From Bordetella parapertussis (GTDB taxonomy: Bacteria > Pseudomonadota > Gammaproteobacteria > Burkholderiales > SG8-39): a stretch of DNA of 12,065 nt. The stretch lies in the NCBI GenBank assembly GCA_945869935.1, contig CAMBSA010000014.1, positions 1-12,065 of the forward strand. The letters run 5' to 3'. The notes beneath the pieces were generated by a model, which worked only from the letters and a program-made list of their open reading frames with translations, searched no databases and was not told the origin of the DNA. A program made the position numbers and the translations under genes. Below, one piece after another: positions 7,138-12,065 of the stretch (its first letter is position 1; the number at the start of each line of letters is the position of its first letter).

Positions 7138-7330
7138 GAGACGGGTGAGGTGGTTTTCGACACGCCAGTTTAAGCCGATGATGGTCGACTGGTCGATCGA
7201 CTTTGGTGCGCGGTGTAGCGGATTGCGGCGGCAAGGCGTGCCTGTCGCGGCCGGACGGAAGGTATGCGATGATCGGCGCCGGCAAAGCGACACAAAAAAA
7301 CCATTCCACGCTTATCAAGGAGGAGAACAA
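7138..7330. promoter_or_regulatory. Divergent promoter region with TGGTCGA repeats and dyad
   Basis: This 193-base region separates the minus-strand HTH-citrate synthase gene from the plus-strand receptor gene and should contain both promoters. TGGTCGA occurs twice in direct orientation (7182-7188 and 7190-7196), and GTCGA (7184-7188) with TCGAC (7197-7201) forms an inverted pair around eight bases, overlapping the palindrome TCGATCGA at 7193-7200. Such a cluster is a candidate operator for the HTH protein. I do not see a convincing -35/-10 pair on either strand. Confidence 0.45.
7317..7323 (+). promoter_or_regulatory. Ribosome binding site for receptor 3
   Basis: AAGGAGG lies seven bases before the ATG at 7331, near-ideal spacing. 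It fixes this start in preference to upstream in-frame codons, because the open frame extends back to 7121 without signal-peptide character. Confidence 0.85.
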
Positions 7331-8365
7331 ATGAGGAAACACATCGCTCGCGGCATTGCGGTCGCGTTCTCGGCGATCGGGCTCTGCACGGTTACGGCTG
7401 CCCATGCGCAGACATCGATCGCGGTCAGCAGTTGGGTCGGCCCGACTCACCTCACGACCGTGGACCTGCTTGGCGGCTGGATGAAGGAAATCGAAAAAGG
7501 CTCGAACGGGCGGCTGGCGCCAAGGATGCTGCCCAAGGCCGTGGCCGCGCCCGCCGGCACCTTCGACGCGGTTCGCGACGGGCTGGCGGACGTGTCGATC
7601 ATCCTGCACGGCATGCAGCCGGCGCGTTTCATCCTGCCCAAGTCGGCCGAGTTTCCGCAGCTTGGGCGAACCGGTGAAATCAATTCCGCCGCCTATCAAC
7701 GGATTCACGAGAAGTACTTCGCGAAAGCCGACGAGCACAAGGGCGTGCGCGTGCTGGCCGTATATACCCACGGCCCGGGCAACATCCTGACCATCAAGAA
7801 GCCGATCCATCGACTCGAGGACATGGCGGGACTGAAATTCCGCGTCGGCGGAGGCTTTCTTGGCGATCTGCTCAAGTCCGTCGGCGCGGTGCCCATCGTC
7901 CGCTCGGGCAGCGAGTCCTTCGAGCTGCTCTCCAGCGGGATCGTGGATGCAACCGCGCTTCCCTACGAGTCGATCGTGACCTTCAACCTGGATCGCGTCA
8001 TCCGCAACCTGACCATCGTTCCGGGCGGACTGTACAACCTCACCTGGGCGGTGATCATGAACGAGGACAAGTACAAGTCCCTGCCGAAGCAGGATCAGGA
8101 GGTGATCGACTCCTGGTCGGGCGAGCGTCTGGCGCGTCACTCGGGCCGCTCCTGGGACAACAAGGACAAGCAGGCGATCGAGATCGTGCAAAAGGGGCCG
8201 ATCGTGTCGGTTACCGCCGATCAGACCTTCGTCAACAGTCTGCTCGAGCGCACCCGGGTATTCGAGGACGCCTGGATCAAGGAAGCGAAGCAGCGGGGCG
8301 TGGATGGCGCGCTGGTGATGAAGGACCTGCGCGCGGAGATCGCGAAGATCAGCGCGCAGCGCTGA
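7331..8365 (+). CDS. TRAP transporter solute-binding protein (DctP-like), receptor 3
   Basis: A third TRAP periplasmic receptor, 344 aa. The signal peptide has a basic MRKHIAR start, a hydrophobic core and AAHA-Q cleavage after residue 26. R171, in LKFRVGGG, is the predicted carboxylate-binding arginine. It is more distant from receptors 1 and 2 than they are from each other: it has SSWVGPTHL where they have NGWAGPT, and VDATALPYESIVTF in the pocket region. Even so it retains the shared landmarks (TFDAVRDGLADV, YTHGPGNI, LPKQDQEVIDSWSGER). Unlike the first two it is a single gene, preceded by its own divergent intergenic region and closed by an intrinsic terminator, so it is probably regulated on its own, perhaps by the adjacent HTH-citrate synthase protein. 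The permease it uses is not next to it; the DctM at the left edge is a candidate. Confidence 0.93.
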   Translation: MRKHIARGIAVAFSAIGLCTVTAAHAQTSIAVSSWVGPTHLTTVDLLGGWMKEIEKGSNGRLAPRMLPKAVAAPAGTFDAVRDGLADVSIILHGMQPARFILPKSAEFPQLGRTGEINSAAYQRIHEKYFAKADEHKGVRVLAVYTHGPGNILTIKKPIHRLEDMAGLKFRVGGGFLGDLLKSVGAVPIVRSGSESFELLSSGIVDATALPYESIVTFNLDRVIRNLTIVPGGLYNLTWAVIMNEDKYKSLPKQDQEVIDSWSGERLARHSGRSWDNKDKQAIEIVQKGPIVSVTADQTFVNSLLERTRVFEDAWIKEAKQRGVDGALVMKDLRAEIAKISAQR

Positions 8366-8410
8366 AACGATCTCGTTCGGCCTCGCGCGTCACGTCCGTC
8401 GCGACAATGA

Positions 8411-8440
8411 AAAGAGGGGGCAACGCCCCCTCTTTTTTTT
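8411..8440 (+). terminator. Rho-independent terminator after receptor 3
   Basis: AGAGGGGGC (8413-8421) pairs perfectly with GCCCCCTCT (8425-8433) around the loop AAC, followed by an eight-T run ending at 8440. A-T pairs extend the stem base (8411-8412 with 8434-8435). It lies 45 bases after the receptor stop codon. On the opposite strand the hairpin is followed by TTTT, so it may also terminate the convergent dioxygenase operon, less strongly. Confidence 0.95.
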
Positions 8441-8453
8441 CGGAATCGTCCGG

Positions 8454-8966
8454 CTAGACGCAGTGGATGTCCAGCATCGTCGGGATGTAGTCGTTCTTCA
8501 GGGTTATCTTTTTCCTGCGAATCAGCCAGTTGCCGTCGCGGCGTTCGAGTTCGTGTTCGGAGCAGCCGAAGAACACGTGCTGCGTCTGGGTGCGGGGCGC
8601 AAACACGTGGCAACTCCATGTGGATCGCAGCTTCATCCGGTCATCGGCGGGCGCCTCAAGCGGAAGCACCGCAGTCACCAGATGCGCGGTGCGTGCCATT
8701 GGCATCGAGGCGGGCGAGCGGCGCGATCGGATTCGCAGGATCCGGTCCTCCAGCCCGGCGCGGCTGGAGTAGTACATGTGCGATACCTCGGTGCGCGGAT
8801 CGTTGCCCAGCACCTCGTCCGAGCGCCAGGTCGGCATCCAGAATTCGCAGTCCGGCGCGAACAGCGCGAGCCAGTCGTCCCAGCGCTGGTCGTCGAGCAG
8901 GACGCCTTCGCGCTGCAGCACTTCGTTGCCTGCGGCGAGCAGGGCCGCGGCAGCGTTCGAGCTCAT
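8454..8966 (-). CDS. Ring-hydroxylating dioxygenase beta subunit (BenB/AntB type)
   Basis: Small, structural subunit of a cytoplasmic aromatic-ring dioxygenase, 170 aa, the usual size for this NTF2-like-fold family. The family pattern is visible: LLDDQRWDDWLALFAPDCEF near residues 23-42, MYYSSRAGLEDRILRIRS at about 64-81, the S-x-P-x2-RT-x-H segment near residues 87-95, and the C-terminal NWLIRRKKITLKND. This pattern resembles benzoate, toluate and anthranilate dioxygenase beta subunits more than naphthalene or biphenyl types. The start is the ATG at 8966, which overlaps the TGA of the alpha subunit gene as ATGA, indicating translational coupling. The open frame continues to 9014 but that part lies inside the alpha gene. 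The beta subunit holds no metal; substrate choice is mainly set by alpha. Confidence 0.93.
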   Translation of the reverse strand: MSSNAAAALLAAGNEVLQREGVLLDDQRWDDWLALFAPDCEFWMPTWRSDEVLGNDPRTEVSHMYYSSRAGLEDRILRIRSRRSPASMPMARTAHLVTAVLPLEAPADDRMKLRSTWSCHVFAPRTQTQHVFFGCSEHELERRDGNWLIRRKKITLKNDYIPTMLDIHCV

Positions 8967-10309
8967 GGGTAGGCCTTTCTGCCCTCGATGCCTGCGGCCA
9001 TCAGGCGCACCCATTCCCGATGCGGCGGATGGAAGCAGACCTCGTTCTGCATCTCGAAGGTGCCCGCGACGCAGTTCACGGTGGACAATCCGGCCGACTT
9101 CGCCATCGCATCGGAACCCGGGGTGATGGCGTCCAGGCCTCGCTCATAGCCCTGCAGCCAGCCCAGCGGCTGCGACTTGAGCGAGCGCTGGCAGTCTTCG
9201 TACACCACCGTGTCATCCGGCGTGGCCAGGCCCGAGGGGTTGAAGAAGTCCTCGAACTGGCGCAGTCGCCAGGCGCGGCGCTCGACCGATTCGCCGATCG
9301 GCGCGAGGCAGTGCACGCTCATCTCGGTGCGGTCCACCGTGATCGGGCGGAAGGTGCGAATCAGCAGCGAGGTCGAATCGGCCATCTGCATGTTCGGGAA
9401 CACGGTGGCGTTGCGCATCATGTTGAGCATCCAGTCGGCCTTGAGCTCGCCCACGCGGGCGCGGATCTCGTCGATCAGCGGATAGATCGGGCGCTTGGTC
9501 GGCTCCGCCTGCCGCATCCAGGTGGCGCTGTGGCCGTTGGCGAACTGGAAGGTGCCCGCTTCCTGCGCCATGCGGCGCTGCCAGTCGAACTGGCGCGCCT
9601 CGAGGTTGCCTTCGCCCAAGCGGCGGCGGGCCTGTACGTCGAGGAAACTGGTGTGGGTGGAGGTCAGGTGGTAGAAGTCCAGCCCGTTGTCCATCTGCAG
9701 TTTCCAGTTCGCCTCGTAGGTGTAACGGGTGCGGCCGGGGACGAATTCCATGCCTTCGGGGCCCTGTTCCATCGCGCAGTCGATGTAGAAGCGCAGGTCG
9801 CCGAGGAATTCGCCGAGTTCGGGCACATCGGTGGAGAGGCTGCCGAAGATCATGCCCTTGTAGCTCTGCACCCTGGCGAGCGGAAGCAGGTTGTGATCGA
9901 GCGAATCGAAGTTCCTGCCGTAGCGGCCCATCGGCCGGTCCTTGATGTCGACGATCCTGCCCGCGGCGTCGTAGGCCCAGCCGTGGTAAGCACAGGTATG
10001 GAACTTGGCGTTGCCCTGGTCGCTGCGGCAGACGGTGGAACCCTTGTGGCGGCATGCGTTCACGAAGGCGTTGACCTTGCCTCCCGCATCGCGGGTGAGC
10101 AGGATGGGTGTGCGGGCGATCCAGGTGGTGATGAAATCATTGGGCTTGCGGATCTGCGATTCCAGCCCGAGAAACACCCAGGTGCGCCCGAAGATGTACT
10201 TGATCTCGAGCTCGAAGAGTTCCGGGTCGGTGAACACGCCGTGATGGACCCGGAAGATTTCTTCGTCGGGCCGGTCGTCCACGTAGAGTCGGATGTCATT
10301 GAGGATCAT
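8963..10309 (-). CDS. Ring-hydroxylating dioxygenase alpha subunit (BenA/AntA type)
   Basis: Catalytic large subunit of a Rieske non-heme iron dioxygenase, 448 aa, predicted to hydroxylate an aromatic carboxylate. The Rieske [2Fe-2S] ligands are C86-x-H88 and C106-x2-H109. The mononuclear iron site is D211-x2-H214-x4-H219 in NGLDFYHLTSTH, with D365 or D366 (TPDD) as the likely third ligand. The opening block around FTDPELFELEIKYIF and LESQIRKPNDFITT resembles benzoate/anthranilate dioxygenase alpha subunits; salicylate 5-hydroxylase and other two-subunit hydroxylases are alternatives. The ATG at 10309 was chosen because family similarity begins there; only a weak GGAA lies upstream. The frame is open to 10384 without homology. 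The beta subunit gene follows with a four-base overlap. Reductase (BenC-like), ferredoxin and diol dehydrogenase (BenD-like) genes are not in view. The divergent neighbour is hmgA. Confidence 0.92.
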   Translation of the reverse strand: MILNDIRLYVDDRPDEEIFRVHHGVFTDPELFELEIKYIFGRTWVFLGLESQIRKPNDFITTWIARTPILLTRDAGGKVNAFVNACRHKGSTVCRSDQGNAKFHTCAYHGWAYDAAGRIVDIKDRPMGRYGRNFDSLDHNLLPLARVQSYKGMIFGSLSTDVPELGEFLGDLRFYIDCAMEQGPEGMEFVPGRTRYTYEANWKLQMDNGLDFYHLTSTHTSFLDVQARRRLGEGNLEARQFDWQRRMAQEAGTFQFANGHSATWMRQAEPTKRPIYPLIDEIRARVGELKADWMLNMMRNATVFPNMQMADSTSLLIRTFRPITVDRTEMSVHCLAPIGESVERRAWRLRQFEDFFNPSGLATPDDTVVYEDCQRSLKSQPLGWLQGYERGLDAITPGSDAMAKSAGLSTVNCVAGTFEMQNEVCFHPPHREWVRLMAAGIEGRKAYP

Positions 10310-10359
10310 GTGGGTTCCAGATTTTTGATGGTGTCGCTGCACCGGTTTGTTCGCCTGCA

Positions 10360-10375
10360 GGCAGCCAGCCCGCCA
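10360..10375 (-). promoter_or_regulatory. Possible sigma-54 promoter for dioxygenase operon
   Basis: Read on the minus strand, TGGCGGGCTGGCTGCC has GG and GC separated by ten bases and keeps TGGC, the central G and TGC of the -24/-12 consensus. It would give a leader of about 40 bases before the ATG at 10309. GG-N10-GC is common by chance in GC-rich DNA, so this is weak. Its only support is the dyad about 80-100 bases upstream, where an enhancer protein would be expected. Confidence 0.2.
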
Positions 10376-10429
10376 AAAGTTCACTGCGGTTCAATGCGAT
10401 TCTTGCGGAATGAACGCGGTGTTGTCCAC

Positions 10430-10449
10430 GATTGCTCGATCGGTCAATC
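10430..10449. promoter_or_regulatory. 20-bp dyad, candidate operator
   Basis: GATTGctCGATCGgtCAATC has perfect outer arms (GATTG/CAATC) and a perfect core palindrome (CGATCG), with only the two lower-case bases on each side unpaired. It lies between divergent catabolic genes, 121 bases upstream of the dioxygenase ATG. It is a probable protein-binding site; the regulator is unknown. Confidence 0.45.
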
Positions 10450-10497
10450 GACCTCGATTTTCGCATCCTGCGCCAGAGCCCGCGTGAGATCATACCG

Positions 10498-10519
10498 AGG
10501 TCGATCCGGCAATCGATCT
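10498..10519. promoter_or_regulatory. 22-bp dyad, candidate operator nearer hmgA
   Basis: AGGTCGAT (10498-10505) and ATCGATCT (10512-10519) are inverted with seven of eight positions matching, around six unpaired bases. It lies 96 bases before the hmgA ATG and shares the TCGAT words of the dyad at 10430, so the same regulator may bind both. Confidence 0.4.
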
Positions 10520-10614
10520 AGCATGGACAGGCTAACGCGTCGGCGCCGAACATTCCGGACTTGTTCATTCCGCGGCAGATGACCGGCCGCACCGACGTTT
10601 CCGGAAGGGGCAGC

Positions 10615-11952
10615 ATGAACCACGCAACAGCGAACGAAAAGCGGGCAGTAGCCGAGGCAGGTTCGACACTTGGCTATCAGACCGGCTTTGGCAACGAATT
10701 CTCGAGCGAAGCCTTGCCCGGCGCCCTCCCGCAGGGGCAGAGCAGCCCGCAACGCGCGGCCTACGGCCTGTACGCCGAAGCCATCACCGGCACCTCGTTC
10801 ACCGCACCGCGGGCGCAGAACCGCCGCACCTGGGTGTACCGGATCCGGCCCTCGGTGGTCTCCGGGCTTTACAAGCGGCGCGACAACGGCCTGATCCGCA
10901 CCGCGCCGCTTGCCACCGGCTGGGGCCCGAATCCGTTGCGCTGGAACCCGTTTTCCATCCCGGATGCGCCGACCGATTTCATCGACGGGCTTGCGACCCT
11001 CTGCGCCAACGGCGACCCGGTCAACCAGTCGGGACTGGCGATCCACGTGTACCGGGCCAATCGCCCGATGAGCGATCGTGCGTTCGTGAATTCCGACGGG
11101 GATTTCCTCGTCATTCCCGAGCAGGGTCGGCTGCGGGTGGTCACCGAGCTCGGCGTCATCGAGGCGATGCCGCGCGAGGTGGTGCTCATTCCGCGCGGGC
11201 TGCGCTTCCGGATCGACTTGCCCGACGGCGCCGCACGCGGCTACGTGGGGGAGAACTACGGAGCGCCGTTCCGCCTGCCCGAACTCGGGCCGATCGGGTC
11301 GAACGGCCTCGCGAACGTGCGTGACTTTCTGTACCCGGTGGCAGCCTACGAGGACCGTGAGCTGCCCTACGAGATCGTCTCCAAGACCGGGGGGAATCTC
11401 TGGACGGCCACGCAGAATCATTCGCCCTTCGATGTGGTCGCGTGGTATGGCAATCTCTCGGCCTGCAAGTACGATCTCGCGAACTTCATGACCATCGGCT
11501 CGGTGAGCGTCGATCATCCCGATCCGTCGATCTACACCCTGCTCACCTCGCCCTCCGACACGCCGGGCACCGCGAACCTCGATTTCGTTGCGCTTGCGCC
11601 ACGCTGGATGGTGGCGGAACACTCGTTCCGGCCGCCTTTTTTTCATCGCAACATCATGAGCGAGTTCATGGGCTTGATCACCGGTGCGCACGAGGCGAAG
11701 GCGGGTGGATTCGTTCCGGGCGGCGCGAGCCTGCACAACTCCGGCGTGCCGCACGGGCCGGATACCGCAAGCTTCGAGCGCGCGAGCAGCGTGGACCTCA
11801 AGCCGCAATGGTTCGACAGTTCGTATGCGTTCATGCTCGAAACCCGGTACCCGCTGCAGCTGACCGAATTCGCCTCGGGTGCGGCAGAATTGCAGCAGGA
11901 CTATGCCGACTGCTGGCAAGGCCTGAAGAAGAACTTCAGGCCGACGGCGTAG
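10615..11952 (+). CDS. hmgA: Homogentisate 1,2-dioxygenase
   Basis: Cytoplasmic Fe(II) dioxygenase that opens the ring of homogentisate to maleylacetoacetate, the central step of tyrosine and phenylalanine breakdown. The 445-aa length fits the family. Near the N-terminus YQTGFGNEFSSEALPGALP is the classic opening. By alignment with the human enzyme, the iron ligands are H344 (FFHRN), E350 (MSEFM) and H380 (VPHGPD), and H301 (DHPDPSIYTLL) matches the active-site histidine 292. All are intact, so it should be active. The start is the ATG at 10615 behind GGAAGGGG; in-frame upstream codons at 10561 (TTG) and 10579 (ATG) are less likely. It is divergent from the ring-hydroxylating dioxygenase operon. 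A fumarylacetoacetase gene often follows hmgA, but the next start here does not resemble one. Confidence 0.97.
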   Translation: MNHATANEKRAVAEAGSTLGYQTGFGNEFSSEALPGALPQGQSSPQRAAYGLYAEAITGTSFTAPRAQNRRTWVYRIRPSVVSGLYKRRDNGLIRTAPLATGWGPNPLRWNPFSIPDAPTDFIDGLATLCANGDPVNQSGLAIHVYRANRPMSDRAFVNSDGDFLVIPEQGRLRVVTELGVIEAMPREVVLIPRGLRFRIDLPDGAARGYVGENYGAPFRLPELGPIGSNGLANVRDFLYPVAAYEDRELPYEIVSKTGGNLWTATQNHSPFDVVAWYGNLSACKYDLANFMTIGSVSVDHPDPSIYTLLTSPSDTPGTANLDFVALAPRWMVAEHSFRPPFFHRNIMSEFMGLITGAHEAKAGGFVPGGASLHNSGVPHGPDTASFERASSVDLKPQWFDSSYAFMLETRYPLQLTEFASGAAELQQDYADCWQGLKKNFRPTA

Positions 11953-11983
11953 CGGGGCATGGCAGACAATTGACGAGGCACGA

Positions 11984-12065
11984 ATGCTGACCGGAACCCT
12001 GGAAGCGGCAAAAATCCATCCCGTTCCCACGCAACTCGCGCGCGGCTTCCTGCGCAAAAAAACAC
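11984..12065 (+). CDS. Start of an unidentified gene, cut by window end
   Basis: An ATG at 11984, 31 bases after the hmgA stop, is preceded by GAGG (11975-11978) with five-base spacing. The frame stays open to the window edge, giving 27 residues that begin MLTGTLEAAKIHPVP and end in a basic GFLRKKT. The close spacing suggests an operon with hmgA. The fragment does not look like the start of fumarylacetoacetase or maleylacetoacetate isomerase, and I do not recognise it. With so few residues the call rests on position and ribosome binding site only. Confidence 0.45.
   Translation, partial: MLTGTLEAAKIHPVPTQLARGFLRKKT

Larger units (their letters stand above)
10310..10614. promoter_or_regulatory. 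Divergent intergenic region, dioxygenase operon / hmgA
   Basis: No gene is seen in these 305 bases; both flanking transcripts should start here. It holds two operator-like dyads (described separately), a possible sigma-54 element on the minus strand, and the hmgA ribosome binding site GGAAGGGG (10603-10610). No clear sigma-70 -35/-10 pair stands out on either strand. TCGAT-containing words are clustered between 10437 and 10518. Confidence 0.5.

Noticed and set aside
7234..7249. GG-N10-GC sigma-54-like match upstream of receptor 3
   Set aside because: It keeps only the GG/GC core and lacks the TGG and TTGC flanks; such matches are frequent in this base composition.
7138..7293. N-terminal extension of the HTH-citrate synthase
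   Set aside because: The extra 52 residues look like untranslated promoter DNA (Arg/Pro/His-rich) and would cover the divergent regulatory region; HTH homology begins after the ATG at 7137.
8618..10582. Very long open frame on the plus strand (654 codons) opposite the dioxygenase genes
   Set aside because: It is an antisense shadow of two firmly identified genes in GC-rich DNA; the translation is rich in R, A, H and V with no domain logic, and no ribosome site precedes it.
10444..12057. Long minus-strand open frame opposite hmgA
   Set aside because: hmgA on the plus strand has all its active-site residues; the antisense translation is low-complexity and Arg/Gly-rich.
1..12065. CRISPR arrays, insertion sequences, tRNA or rRNA genes, phage or toxin-antitoxin modules
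   Set aside because: I looked for regular short repeats, transposase motifs, terminal inverted repeats and cloverleaf patterns and saw none; the only long repeats are the paralogous coding genes.

Overview
The window is GC-rich DNA (low 60s % by eye) with tightly packed genes, strong GGAGG-type ribosome binding sites and Pseudomonadota-type protein families (TRAP transporters, VanA-like and BenA-like Rieske oxygenases, HmgA). A betaproteobacterium of the Burkholderiales kind is the best guess. This rests on family content and base composition only; there is no rRNA or other taxonomic marker.

Layout. (1) Positions 2-5815, all on +: the 3' part of a TRAP transporter large permease (DctM), a VanA-like Rieske oxygenase, two paralogous TRAP solute-binding proteins (DctP type), and a second VanA-like oxygenase paralogous to the first. 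The order oxygenase-receptor-receptor-oxygenase looks like a duplicated and diverged oxygenase/receptor pair. (2) 5836-7137 on -: a protein with an N-terminal MerR/excisionase-like helix-turn-helix fused to a citrate synthase fold. Two of its three classical catalytic residues are replaced, so it looks like a regulator built from a citrate synthase. It is divergent from (3) 7331-8365 on +: a third TRAP solute-binding protein, followed by a clear intrinsic terminator (8411-8440). (4) 8454-10309 on -: a two-gene operon for the beta and alpha subunits of a benzoate/anthranilate-dioxygenase-type ring-hydroxylating oxygenase, coupled by an ATGA overlap. (5) 10615-11952 on +: homogentisate 1,2-dioxygenase (hmgA), divergent from the dioxygenase. 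After it comes the start of an unidentified gene cut by the window end.

Together the genes suggest an aromatic-acid scavenging and catabolism region. Periplasmic TRAP receptors capture carboxylated ligands, the permease imports them, Rieske oxygenases demethylate or hydroxylate the ring, and an extradiol-type dioxygenase (HmgA) cleaves a para-dihydroxylated ring. The substrates are not determined by the sequence. No oxygenase reductase or ferredoxin gene is visible, so electron-transfer partners must lie outside the window. The most interesting elements are the HTH-citrate synthase pseudoenzyme, the duplicated receptor/oxygenase block with a long intercistronic hairpin, and the dyads in the two divergent intergenic regions.
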